This document shows, piece by piece, positions 24,498-36,274 of a stretch of 64,000 nt of DNA; position 1 is the first letter of the stretch; each line of letters starts with the position of its first letter. Under the pieces are notes generated by a model. That model saw only the letters and a program-made list of their open reading frames with translations, ran no database searches and was not told the origin of the DNA. Source of the DNA: Chlorophyllum brunneum (taxonomy: Eukaryota; Basidiomycota; Agaricomycetes; Agaricales; Agaricaceae); assembly GCA_963576785.1 (NCBI GenBank), contig OY756139.1, positions 1,488,001 through 1,552,000 on the forward strand. Direction: 5' to 3'. Made by a program: the position numbers and the translations under genes.

Positions 24498-26647
24498 CTA
24501 ACTCGCAAGCAACGACCGTCTCTCCCTCTCTCTAGTTTTAGCACCAGGACCAAATCTCTCCTGGAACCCAATCAACTCTTCCATCAACTCTTCCATCATC
24601 TTCATAGTCGACGTCGGCTTTCCGTCGTCGGTCTTCCACAACGAGGTAGACCCGGCCCTGGTCGGTTCCTGCTCAGACTCCGCCGTTGGCTTGCTCTGAC
24701 CCAGGTTCTGCACAGAAACACCGGACTCAGCTCCATCAACCGCCATCGCACCGCCATCACCGATACCACTGACACCTTTGCCCGACGTTTCTATTTCTTG
24801 TTTGAGCGCCTTTTCCAACGCCTCTCTCCGCCGTTCCCGGTCTAGCGCGTTCGCCTGCTCACGGCCAACCCATTCCACCAGTGCCCGAACTCTCTTGTTC
24901 ATATCACCGACGCTCGTCCGTTTGCTCGGCCATTTAACTTTGACACCCCGCTCCATCGTCCTCTCCATACTGTCCCTTCCCACACCGGTTGCACCACCAC
25001 CAGACTGAATTTCTAGAGGCTGTGGGGTATTGGTAGGCAACATCTCTTCGAGGTGCGCCAAATAATCTGGCAGACCCCATGATGTGAATAGAGGCTGTTG
25101 TGACACCGCATAAGCATGGGAATTCCGGTATGCACGCGTCGATTCCAAAGCAGCGCCGCCCTGGGTGTTCATGTTGTGAGATTGGCCTCTACGCGATCCT
25201 TGTTCATGGCTCATATTGTTATTGCCATGAGAGTTCGAGTGTGAGATGGGTGGACGTTTGGCAGCTCCAGCCCCTTTAGACCGACTGTTACCCCCGTGTC
25301 GCTTCGTGGTGGTGGTGGCAGCAGGCTGCGTTGCTGGAAAACGTCACGTGAGTAAAATAGTGAGAGCAAAATAGTGCCTTCCTTACTTTCATCACCGTCT
25401 AGGGCTGCGGGCGTATCAGGAGCAGGGACGTTTTTGCGTCCTGTGCGCTTGGCACGGGCGTTTGGCTTGGTGTTCGTCGCCGTAGACTGAGATGTTGTTT
25501 TTGGGGGAGGTGTTGGTGGACGGGGGATTGGAGGAGGTTGGCGATCCGATGCGCTGGAGGCAGACCTGGTACGCTTCTTGCTTGGCCTAGTTGCTTATAA
25601 GAACCAACGAACTATGATCAACCGGCGAAACCATGCTTACGCGTCGTCTTCTGTTCTCTTCCGTTTCTTCCTACTATTAGATCCAACCTCGGGATCTTCT
25701 TCAGCGTCTGGCTGGGGACCGTCTCTTGGAGGCTGCTCTCGCGCCGCGTTTTCTTGAGCTGCAGCCGCCTCTGCAGCGGTAGCTTCGATGATCTCCTTGA
25801 GACTTTCGTCAAAAGCAGCATCCCTACTGTTCATGGTATTCCGCCTTTTGGAAGGTTGCTTGAGGAGATGAGTTGGAGAGTGGGACCGGGATACGCGTGA
25901 TGCAGCCGCGTTATGCGAGACTGCAGATGACTGTCGAGCCTTTTTAGCGAGTTTTCTGGGATGGGAGGTTATCGTGAGGAGCAAGTGGGGAGATACAACG
26001 AGGGACGTACTTGAGGAGCTCTCCATGCTGCTCAGGCCGACATAATTCACAGTAATAGTCGGCGTCATGAACCTGATCTTCAGATTCATAGCCCATACAG
26101 AGGCCGTGCTGCCAGACTTTGCAAGTCTCACACTGCACCATGAATTCGCCAGCATCGGTTTCGTCCTCTCCTAGAAGATGGATTAGAGTCACGAAATGTG
26201 GAGAGAGAGCGTATGGGACGTACCATTGCTACCACAGACGCAACGGGTAATGCCCTGTTCTTCTTCTTCCACGGGTTCGATCGACTTGTCGTCTACTGGG
26301 TCCTGGAGGGTGTCTGCACTGACGTCGATGCTGAGCGTCTGTTTGTCCTTTTCCTTGTTCTTGCGCTTGCCTTTGGGGTGTGCAGAGGCTGAGGGGGTCG
26401 AGTGTGCTGCTGTAGTGGCATGCTTGCGATCGTCGCCATGTTCTTCGGTGTCATCCTTGAGGCGCTTGTTGCGCGCTGAGGTAGACGAAGATGGTGGGGG
26501 TCGCTGGGTGTTTTCTTTCTGTCGGGGGGGCAGGTCTGAATCTGGGGACTTTGAGGCACTGGTGGAGGCTGAGGGGGCTGAGCGACGACCTGAGCGACGG
26601 ATTTCTCTGGGGGAGAGGGGAGGGCCCATTGTTGCGGCCTGGGCCAT
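24498..26647 (-). CDS. CTI6: PHD-finger protein Cti6 (Rpd3L histone deacetylase complex)
   Basis: Five exons (26647-26224, 26170-26011, 25955-25641, 25586-25387, 25333-24498) give 644 residues. After a disordered basic N-terminus, a single PHD finger spans residues 136-185 with ligands C136, C138, C155, C158, H163, C166, C182 and C185; the core reads VQCETCKVWQHGLCMGY. Downstream, SKRRNTMNSRDAAFDESLK and the C-terminal segments LPDYLAHLEEMLPTN and VKVKWPSKRTSVGDMNKRV are typical of fungal Cti6 orthologues. Cti6 is an Rpd3L subunit that recognises trimethylated H3K4. Another in-frame ATG six codons downstream (26629) is possible. The gene is divergent from ILV1 with about 450 bp between starts. 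Confidence 0.9.
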
Positions 26648-27097
26648 GGACGGCGGAAGGAAGTGGAGAGGATGGGGAGGACAGAGAGCGAGAGGCGAGA
26701 TCACATGACAGACCGAATTCCCCTTCCTCCTCAGCCCGCGTCGCGTTAGCCGGCCAGCAGCCCCGACACCAACATGCACATCCTTTCCCACCAGCTCCAC
26801 GCCGGGCACTCCATCCCATCAGCGCGGCTGCTCAAGTCCACTGTCACTTGATCAGATACCTGGCCTCGGATGGAGCTTCACGTCGTCACCCGTCTTCCAT
26901 CGAAATCATCCCTGTCTCCTAACAGCATTCTCGACCTACAATTCAAGATCCGTCCAGCCCAGGGTGTGCGAACGAATGGGCCGCCATTGCATAAAGGCCT
27001 ATTGCGCTGCAGTTCCCCAACTGCCCCCTATTTCGAACCCGCCTCAGCACCCCCTTCTGCACCCACACCCCGTCTTTTCCCACGACCTCAACGACCC
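26648..27097. promoter_or_regulatory. Divergent promoter region, CTI6 / ILV1
   Basis: About 450 bp separate the two start codons. An open frame continues upstream of the chosen ILV1 ATG to 26870 but is Pro/Ser-rich and reads like untranslated leader. No TATA or Gcn4-like TGACTCA site stands out. It is inferred to carry both promoters from its position only. Confidence 0.4.
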
Positions 27098-29244
27098 ATG
27101 CAACGCCCAACGATTCTTCGGACGACCACGGTCATCCATCGGACGAGGCGGCCTAATTCGGCACGTGCCGTTTTCTGCACCAGAAATTTCATCTCATCCA
27201 CCCACAACTCAATATTACCTCTCATGGCTCCCCTCGCAACCTTAGAATACGCCTCCAATGCCCCAGAACCCCTCTCTCCTCTACCTTATCCTCGTCTCCC
27301 CAAACACCACCTCCTGCCATCCAACACACCCGACTACCTTAGGCTAATCCTAAACGCCAAAGTATACGAGATCCTCAAAGAAACCCCCCTTGTCCTTGCA
27401 ACCAACCTAAGTGCCAAACTAGGCAACGAAATTTGGCTCAAGCGCGAGGACCTTCAAGAAGTCTTCAGCTTTAAAATCCGAGGGGCTTACAATTTCATGG
27501 CTAGTCTCAATGAAGAGGAACGGTGGAAAGGAGTCATCACTTGCAGCGCGGGTCAGTGTGTGTAACGTATATCGAATCTATCTCTTCTCTTACATCACAC
27601 AATGCCTTTGATAATCGTATGCTCATCGTCCTACGTTCCTCTTTTCAGGAAACCATGCGCAAGGCGTGGCTCTTTCCGGTGCTCGGTTGGGAATCCCATG
27701 CACGATTGTGATGCCGAAAGCCACACCCACCATCAAGGTTCGCAACGTTGCTCGCTTAGGTGCAAAGGTTGTCCTTCATGGTGGCGATTTCGACGAAGCC
27801 AAGGTGGAATGTGCACGGCTCGCGAGCACCCATGGTCTTACTTTTGTACCACCCTACGACGACCCTCTCGTGATTGCCGGCCAGGGGACTGTAGGGATGG
27901 AAATCCTCAAGCAACTCCACCACTCAGATAAACTAGACGGAATATTCGGTGCCATCGGCGGCGGCGGTCTCATTGCCGGGATCTCAGAATACGTTAAACG
28001 TATCGGTAGTCCAGCCACCAAAGTCATTGGCGTCGAGACCGTAGATGGCGATGCAATGGCTCGTAGTATTGAGAAGGGCGAACGCGTAACCCTACATGAC
28101 GTGGGTCCCTTTAGCGACGGGACTGCGGTGAAGATTGTGGGCGTCGAACCTTTTAGAATATGCCGCGAGCTTTTAGATGAAATCGTTATCGTTGATAATG
28201 ATGAAATTTGTGCTGCTATCAAGGATATCTTTGAGGGTGGGTCGTCCCGGAAAAAGCTAGCGTATTAACGGCATTGCTGATCACCCTTCCTAAATGCCTC
28301 TCTAGATACACGTTCTGTCACGGAACCTGCAGGGGCTCTCGCCCTCGCCGGTCTAAAACGGTATATCCTCAAGAATAATCTTGTAGGCTCACAGAAGAAA
28401 TTTGTGGCGGTCGTCAGTGGAGCCAATATGAATTTTGATCGCCTCCGTTTCGTTGCAGAACGTGCAGAACTTGGTGAGGGTCGAGAAGCTCTTCTAAGTG
28501 TAGACATCCCTGAAAGACCAGGAAGGCAAGTATCTCTTGGTTTTTAAACTTTTACCTGCACTAACCCCCGAATCTGCAGCTTTGTTGCCCTGCATTCAGT
28601 TATCCATCCACGTGCAGTCACAGAATTCATTTACCGCTATAATAGATCTGGAGATGGCGACAGAGCCCACGTTCTCCTATCATTCAAGCTTGATTCCCCG
28701 AACAGAATGAACGAAGTCCACCAGGTCCTGGCTGCCCTCGAGGCTGAGGATATGAAAGGATTCGACATTAGCGACGACGAACTTGCGAAGAGTCATGCGC
28801 GCTATATGGTCGGTGGTTGCCACGCTGTTCCAAACGAGCGTATCTTTCGATTCGGTATGTACACTCAACACCTTGTCCCTTTTTACCCCACATATTTGCC
28901 CCGTTGACCCCGTGCTATGTGCTAAAGCAATCCTCAAAAATAGCATTTCCCGAACGACCTGGAGCTCTGCGCAAGTTTCTCACAGGCTTGCATCAAGGCT
29001 GGAATATCTCTTTATTCCACTACCGCAACCACGGTGGAGGTGAGTTCGGTCTAACACTCCACAACCTTGATAATGTGATGCTAGCGAAAATTTACGGTTT
29101 CACTCAGACCTCGGCAAAGTTCTTGCAGGCATACAAGTTGCGTCTTCAGATTTCCCGGCTTTCGACGCTTTCCTTCAGAAATTAGATTACGCTTATGTGG
29201 AAGAAACAAACAATGCCGTCTACCGTCGCTATCTGCGTGGTTGA
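27098..29244 (+). CDS. ILV1: Threonine deaminase, mitochondrial (isoleucine biosynthesis)
   Basis: Six exons (27098-27551, 27649-28236, 28306-28525, 28580-28854, 28944-29039, 29108-29244) give 589 residues. The first 45 residues are Arg/Ser/Thr-rich with few acidics, as in a mitochondrial presequence; a downstream ATG at 27224 would give a shorter form. The PLP lysine is about Lys126 in [10 protein letters not shown], followed by [10 protein letters not shown] and the phosphate-binding GAIGGGGL. The C-terminus has two ACT-like regulatory domains (starting near ERPGSFVALH and [10 protein letters not shown]). The enzyme converts threonine to 2-oxobutanoate, the committed step to isoleucine, with allosteric inhibition expected. 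Intron 3 is a GC-AG intron with donor GCAAGT at 28526. Confidence 0.95.
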
Positions 29245-29525
29245 TTCATTCCTTCCCTGTACCCGATATATATACCGATTCTGCCAATAGTCCTTGTATA
29301 CCTAGGGTGACACCTATTTACTTGATCCGAGAGCTGAACAGTCCGCGTATTAGAATGATACGAGTACATACAACAGAGAAAAGCAGGAAGATAAACAAAT
29401 TAAGGGTACGATTTAAAATAACGAAAGCACTGTTGACGGACAAAAGCAAAAACAATTCATGCGTAGCGTTAGACCATTCAAGTCATGTATGCATTCATTC
29501 AAGCACCCTTGAATCCCAAGCACGT

Positions 29526-31315
29526 TCAACTTCCAATCTCGAGAGATTTGCGTAACTTGGCACCCTGTAGCAGCCACTGCAAAGAATTCCTGAACGATCC
29601 GCTACGAGGACGCTTGCCTAAAAACGACGAGCGTCGTTTGGAGCCAGTTTGCTCAACTAAAGTTGGTGTTGGTGATTCGTAGAAGCTGAGCTGGGGTTGA
29701 GACATAGCTTCGACAGCCTTGATAGCAAGGGCTGTGGCAAGACCACGGTTTCCTATGCTAATCCCAGACGACCCATACTTGTACATCCATCCCACTTCCC
29801 AACCCCCGTCTTCACATTGCAACGTCAGAAGAGTGCGTAGATCCACCTCATCCCTGACTCCGACAAAATCGCAGACGAGAATACGCATTGCAAGTGCAAG
29901 TGAGTCACCATCGGTGCCGATCCGTTCCTGTACGCGTTCTTTGAGGAGAGGTTTGACGAGTGCGTGGAGGTCCGGATCACCCGAGATCGAGAGCAGTCGA
30001 CTGATAAAATAGAGGAAGCATTCGGCCGTCTCATAGTAGCGTGTGCCATCCAAGTAGGCGCGGTTAAGGAGGACTCCGTGCACCCACTTGAGGGTGGATT
30101 GTAGTTGGGCCCCACGACCATAAGCATAGAAGAGGCTCAGCGCATTGACGCAAACCACAGGGTCAAAGCGAGGTCGGCGATGATCGAAGTAGGTCTGGAA
30201 GAGCATGTGGTCGATGTGGGGTTTTGGATGTGTGATCATGTGACACTTACTTGAATAATCCCATCAGGATCGACATATTCTAGCATCTCAGTCATGACCG
30301 AATCGGCCGTGTCCCTACCGCGTTTAAGGATAGTGAGGCCCAAAGAAGTGGTATCGAGATCAAAGGGAAATTCTTCTGTAGTTAGCTGGCCTTTCCCTGT
30401 GACGAGACCCCCACACCAGTTTTTTTAGCAGGGACTGCGAATCTATTACAAATATACCGTACCTTGGAAAAAGTTCCATGTTCTGGGGTGTTCGACAAGA
30501 TTGACAAGGTTCCTGGGTATAAACATTAGCCATGACGGCAAAAAAAGTACTATTGTGGAGCCAACATACTTATCCCCGGTTGCCTCAAGGATGAGAAGCT
30601 GAGCGAAGTTCTCCTCGACAACAACCGCCTCGTGCTTCGAGGTCGCCCTTGTGACAGATTCAAGCTTGCCAGCGTTACGAGCTAAAAAATCACGCCCTCG
30701 TTGAACAGGATCCCCAACGAGATTACGAAGCGCCCGTTTGACTGAAGATGGATCGTCGAACACGATGCCGGAGAAGCCGAGTGAGCGTGCAGAGAGAACG
30801 TTCTCGAGCTTATCGTCGACGAATATTGTCTGGCGGGGCTGTAATCCAGTGGCAGCAATAACGTGGCGGTAGAAACCCAGATTGGGTTTGCGTTCTCCAG
30901 CCGCGCCAGATGTGAAGACGTCGTCAAATATCGACCAGTTCGCAGGTTTGGTGCGCAGCACTTCCCAATCAGGGAGAGAGATGTTGGACATGGCATATAT
31001 CCGTAGGCTGCCATTTGACTGTGTCTTCAGGTCGTGTATAAGGCCAATGAGATCGTGATTGGCCTGGAGGGAATCACGCGCATCTTGGAAAGCCTGGCGA
31101 ACGTCGTCCGGTCTGACGTTGAATTCCGATGAAATGGCGGCATAACAGTCAGCCTCGCCTAGACGCCCACGTTCATAGTCGAACCACGTCGGAGAGCTGA
31201 GGATAGAGCGTAGAGTTTGAGAAGAGATTGAGGTCCTGGTATCTGCACACCATTGGAACAAAACATCTCCAAGATCAAAGATGATTGCGGTAAAAGGCAG
31301 CTGGGTTCGAGACAT
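29526..31315 (-). CDS. HAD-like class II terpene cyclase (drimane-synthase type)
   Basis: Four exons (31315-30570, 30512-30463, 30375-30251, 30194-29526) give 529 residues. The N-terminal half is a HAD fold: FDLGDVLFQW at 13-22, in which the acid normally two residues after the nucleophile is Gly16, and VDDKLENV containing DDKLE at 167-171. The C-terminal half is alpha-helical, begins with DLDTT at 271-275, and carries a QW-like QCEDGGW segment (encoded near 29785-29820). HAD fold plus DxDTT plus QW describes the fungal AstC-type sesquiterpene cyclases, which protonate farnesyl diphosphate to drimane-type diphosphates. Substrate and product here are inferred. No P450, phosphatase or transporter lies beside it; neighbours are ILV1 and a gene-poor stretch. 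Confidence 0.85.
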
Positions 31316-32564
31316 TGAAATGGGAGGGAAGAGGTTGAAGCTGAACCATTGTAGCTCAGGGCGGTTTGAATTTATACAAGAGTGACCTTGAGCAGGCATA
31401 ATCGACGATTTAGGATCATGTGCCTAGGTGCGCGTCGGCCTGGATTTTGGTGACAGACCGCATATGGCCTTGCGATTCGAAGTGTGCTACGCACACACAC
31501 AGAATGACATACTTGTGACCGTGAAAATTTCGGACAGTGACACCTATGGAGTTCTCTATTGGTTAGTGTCGGGCTGGACAAGCGAGTTTTGCCAGAATCC
31601 TACCAGGGATATTCGACTTGGGATTCTCCAATTACATCGTCGCAATCAAGATTTGATGTGGAATTAACTAGGTAACCGAGGGTCAGCCTCATGGTCTTGC
31701 ACCCTGGATACCTTCGGAAACATCTGGGCCTTAGTTCCGAATGCGACATTCCATCCAGCCACACGACATACATGGATAAAGTCGTGGTCACCAGTGCCCC
31801 ATTGGATCAAGTGTCCTTGTCCAACGATCCGATATAATCAACACTGCGGTTTCCCCGTGTGGGCGTGCGATCAACTCGCCAGGTCTTCGGGTCGCATACA
31901 CTTAACTGGGTTTTACGCTTAGTCTATAGAAGTCGTTTCTCTTCAGTCATCTGCATTTATCAGCTGCTCTAAACTGCTCCAGACTTCACCGATGTTCGGG
32001 ATGTAAGCCAGGGGCCGCAACTTGATCTGTTGCGTCTGCCGGGAGAGTCCAAGATGCGCATTTCGGACGGGACGACCGGGAACTCTGATTGGATCTAACT
32101 CGGCAAAGAAGGAAATTCTTGAGAAATCTTGCCCACAACTACAAAGCCCTATCCGCTTCTCAAGCTCGGAAGTCACGCTTCCAGCATCCGTATGGGATAT
32201 GTGGGTGCATCTTGTGAACAGAAGGTGGAGGTCAGGAGGTCAATCAAGCGCTCAGGAGTATGAAAAACCCCAACCCAATTAGGAATGCTTTGTAGGGATC
32301 AGCGCTATATGATAGAACACAGCCCAAGAGGGCTGACAAACGGTTAAATATTCTTCAGGATCGAGATGATTTCCATGTGTCGGCCGCCGGCGCAGCCTAG
32401 CCATACCGATACAATTCTCTATGATACCGATACATGTAACGACTAAGCTGTCCCATACCATCCACCAAAAATGAGCTAGCACGGAGGTGTAAGCATGTGA
32501 CAAGATGTTAATCATGAGTCCAAGGATTACTCGTTGACCGAAACTTCAGCTCACAAGTTGCAGT
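31316..32564. other. 1.2 kb stretch, no gene seen
   Basis: This region lies upstream of the terpene cyclase start and downstream of the small complex I gene. Short frames occur on both strands (31428-31667, 31943-32176, 32279-32515), none with recognisable content or splice continuation. It probably contains the cyclase promoter. Confidence 0.45.
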
Positions 32565-32759
32565 CTAGTGGTGTCTGTGTTCATTGTGTTCTGAGCTGAA
32601 GATCAGGTTGTCGGCGAGGACGTAGGCAGAGAAGGCGACGACGGCAATTCCAAAGCCGGGAAAAAGGCTTCGGAACATTACGCGTTGCTGAAAGACGGTA
32701 CTCTGGCGCCAAACATCCCTCCTGGCCCACGGGTCTCTAAAAAGCGGAAGGTTGGCCAT
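32565..32759 (-). CDS. NADH:ubiquinone oxidoreductase B12 subunit (NDUFB3-like)
   Basis: A single exon encodes 64 residues beginning MANLPLFRDPWARRDVW and containing RSLFPGFGIAVVAFSAYV, one transmembrane helix, then a His-rich tail (EHNEHRHH). Length, the NLPxFRDPWAxR start and the LFPGFGxA helix match fungal accessory subunit NDUFB3/B12 of the membrane arm of mitochondrial complex I. The start ATG at 32759 is divergent from topoisomerase I, with 295 bp between starts. Confidence 0.85.
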   Translation of the reverse strand: MANLPLFRDPWARRDVWRQSTVFQQRVMFRSLFPGFGIAVVAFSAYVLADNLIFSSEHNEHRHH

Positions 32760-33054
32760 CGTAGGCTGGACGATACCGCAATTATAAGGAACGGAATGGA
32801 GACAAGTTGGCTGAGGATGACTTACAAAGGCACTAGAGGGACTGTGTTTGGTGTGGATGGGTTACCTGGTATGGGGGTTCAGAGACGTGATCTGGCAGGT
32901 TAGGGCAGGTCTGCGGAACTTAGCGTTGATGAACGTTGGTCCAAGTCAACTGTCTCCCGTCTCCCATACACAACCTACTTAATCCCCGTCCTGCATACAC
33001 TTCCCTCTACACTCTTTTCGACCTCGACATCACTCTCCTTTACAGTTTCTCCCG

Positions 33055-36000
33055 ATGTCCACCGACTCTGCCATGTTTTCTGACGATGATCGGCCACTTG
33101 CAGCAAAGTCCGCGCCCAATGGCAAGAGTCACACCAGCATGCCCAAGACGAATGGACACAAAAAGGAGGAGGAGGACTATGAAATGAGCGAAGCCGATGA
33201 CCAACCTCTGGTGAGTTGATTATTTCGGCCAGACTCAACTTGGCACTGATCGTATATCTGCTGACGTCGCAGGCCACACGAAAGCCAGGAAAGGCATCCC
33301 CCCCTCGGAAGAGGAAGACAGTTACTATTTCAGACTCTTCGTCAAGCGACGATGATATCCCCCTTGCTTCATCACCCGCCAAGCCTACGAAGGCCAGAAA
33401 GCAGAATGGAAACGGAGGTCCTAGCAAAGAACGCGTCACAAATAAGAAACCTCCTAAGAAGAAAGTCAAGCGAGAAGGCGGTGCGTCTGAAGCCTTGTCA
33501 GAGGACGACGTGAAACCTCCCGCGGCAAAGGCGGCTCGAAAGGCCCGAAAGGTTAAAGCAGAGAGTGCCGCAAACGATTACTCGGATGATGATAAACCTA
33601 TTGCCAATAGAGCAGAGCCCAAGAGTCGCGCCAGAGTCGTCAAGGAAGAACCATCGGGCTCTGAGGTTACAAAACCTAAGAAACGAGGCAAGGTTGAGAA
33701 AGAAGAGGAGCCCATCTCGCCCCTGAAGGGGAAAGGGAAGAAGAAGGACGAAGAGGAAGAGGAAGTCTTCCGTTGGTGGGAGAATCCAAATGGTGATGGG
33801 TCGGTCAAGTGGACCACATTGGAACACAATGGTGTTTTCTTCCCCCCGCCGTATGAGCCCCTTCCATCTCATGTCAGAATGAAATACAGTGGTACGTCTC
33901 TATCTTTATATTCCTCTCCAAAAGTCTGATAGTTGATAGGTAAACCTGTTGATCTTCCTCCTGAGGCCGAAGAAGTGGCCGGTTTCTTCGGCGCAATGCT
34001 CGAAACTCCTCATGCACAAGATGCTGTATTCAACAAGAACTTCTTTGAGGACTGGAAGAGGGTTATGAAGGACCATCCTCCAGTGCGTATCTCTGTGTTT
34101 TGTGTTGTGCGTCGCTCATCAAGCTATTTAGCGAGATGGTACCAAGATTACTTCATTCGAGCTCTGCGATTTCCGTCCGTTGTTCGAGTACTTTGAGTCA
34201 GAAAAGGCAAAGAAGAAGGCCATGACTGGAGAGGAAAAGAAGGCTGCTAAGAAGGTTAAGGATGAAATGGAAGCCAAGTATACCCATTGTTTCCTCGATG
34301 GTCGCAAGGAAAAGGTTGGCAACTTTAGAGTTGAACCTCCAGGTTTGTTCCGTGGGCGTGGTGAACACCCAAAGAAAGGTGCTTTGAAGGTTGGAGCTTT
34401 CCACTTCCCTGTAGGGTGTGCATGGCTTATTTTTTTCTAGTTGCGAGTGAAACCTGAAGATATCACCCTGAATATTGGAAAAGATGCACCCATACCAATA
34501 CCCAATGTTCCCGGCAAGTGGAAAGCTGTGCAGCATGACAACACAGTTACCTGGTTGGCTAACTGGACGGAGAATATTAACGGAAGCCACAAATATGTCT
34601 TCCTTGCCGCTGGCAGTACCCTCAAAGGACAGAGTGATATGCAAAAATTTGAAAAAGCTCGCGAATTGAAGGTATACTCCAGCGCTTATTTCCCTCCCTG
34701 ATTTTCCCTGATGTCTGGTTGTAGGAACATGTCGACCGCATTCGCCTCAATTACCAGAACGATCTCAAGTCGAAGGTGATGGCGGACCGACAACGTGCGA
34801 CTGCCATGTATTTCATTGACAAGCTAGCTCTTCGGGCCGGAAACGAGAAGGGCGAGGACGAAGCCGATACTGTAGGCTGCTGTTCACTCCGTTGCGAGCA
34901 TGTGACGTTAGAGGCACCCGATAGTGTCATCTTCGACTTTCTTGGTAAAGACTCTATCCGTTACTACAACAAAGTACAGGTGGAGCCGCAAGTATTTAAG
35001 AACATACGGATCTTTAAGGAGAACAAGAATGACGATGATAGCCTTTTCGACCGAGTGAACGTAAGAATTTTTTGTTGCTAACGTTAGTAACAAGGATTTC
35101 TAACGACAGGATGACTAGACGAGTTCTTTGAATAAACATCTCAACAATGAGATGAAAGGGTTGACAGCAAAAGTGTTCCGTACTTTCAACGCCTCAATTA
35201 CATTCCAGCGCTTGCTCGACGAACATCAACTCGCCAATGCAACTCTGCAAGAGAAGTTGAATGCCTACAACAAGGCCAACCGTGAGGTTGCCATTCTGTG
35301 TAACCATCAAAGGACTGCACCCAAGACGCACGACCAGTCCATGGAGCGCATGCGGAATAAAGTGTGTTTACACCTGTCGTGATGCGACGGTCCTTGTACT
35401 GATCTTGGGTTCAGTACCGTGGATTGAAATACGAGCGTATGAAGCTCCGTCATGCATTATTCTCAATCGAGCCCAAGCTCAAGAAGAATAAAAAGTTCGC
35501 TCAGGATGAGTCAGACCTCGATGATGATTGGATTGCCACCCACGAGGAGCATCTCAAGGAGAAGGAGATTGAGAGAGTGGAAAAGAAATTCGCCCGCGAT
35601 AACGAGAAGCTCGTGGAGGAAAACAAAAAGCCACATGACAAGAGCGTCCTCAAGGAGCGCTTGGCTGCCGTCGAGGATGATTTCAAACGACTTGCCAAGG
35701 AACGCGGAACGAAGAAAGCAACTCTCAAACGCGAAAAGTCTACAGAGAAGATTGAGGAGATGCTTGACAAGCTCACAGAGAGGCTCAAAGCCTTCAGATT
35801 GCAAATGATTGATCGGGATGAGACCAAGGAAATTGCATTGGGCACAAGGTTCGTCATACGTCAATTCGAGTATTATATTTATTGAACACCGCTCAGTAAA
35901 ATCAATTACCTCGACCCTCGGTGCGTTAGCCCGTGAGTATGTGAAAGGTTTCGGTTATTCACCCTTCGCCAGGATTACGGCTGCGTGGTGCCAGATACAC

Positions 36001-36139
36001 AGCGTCCCGATTGAGAAGATTTTCTCCAAGACCTTGGTAACTAAATGTAAGTAAACCTCCCCTCGCACGATGAAAAAGGACTGAGGAACCGTGTCAAGTC
36101 CCTTGGGCTATGGAGGTTGAACCGGACTGGAAGTTTTGA
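33055..36139 (+). CDS. TOP1: DNA topoisomerase I (type IB)
   Basis: Eleven exons (33055-33210, 33273-33891, 33940-34082, 34132-34389, 34441-34671, 34725-35060, 35119-35361, 35415-35848, 35897-35920, 35973-36046, 36099-36139) give 852 residues. A charged N-terminus rich in Lys/Ser/Asp precedes the core ([50 protein letters not shown]). The catalytic tyrosine is Tyr811 in SKINYLDPR, encoded by a 24-nt exon of its own (exon 9). A coiled linker of about 130 residues precedes it, and the protein ends [12 protein letters not shown], the conserved terminus. The enzyme relaxes supercoils by transient single-strand cleavage in the nucleus. Promoter DNA just upstream is CT-rich. Confidence 0.97.
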
Positions 36140-36274
36140 GATATTCAGCCTGTAGTACTAGATAGATTGGATATTTATTCATTCGCTGGCATGTGTTATG
36201 GAACGTCACAGCGTCGGGTCGCGTGTCACACATTTAAACCCATCAAACACGACCTTTGAACCTTGCACTTGGTC

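Noticed and set aside
24560..24605. Tandem direct repeat ATCAACTCTTCC
   Set aside because: It encodes the repeated MEELMEEL helix of CTI6 and is too short to be a mobile or regulatory repeat.
26870..27097. Longer ILV1 N-terminus using the open frame upstream of 27098
   Set aside because: The first codons lack presequence character and are Pro/Ser-rich; the ATG at 27098 begins a typical basic presequence.
29526..31315. Two separate genes: a HAD hydrolase and an unknown helical protein
   Set aside because: Exons join in frame through two short canonical introns, and the order HAD then DxDTT domain is the known single-protein architecture.
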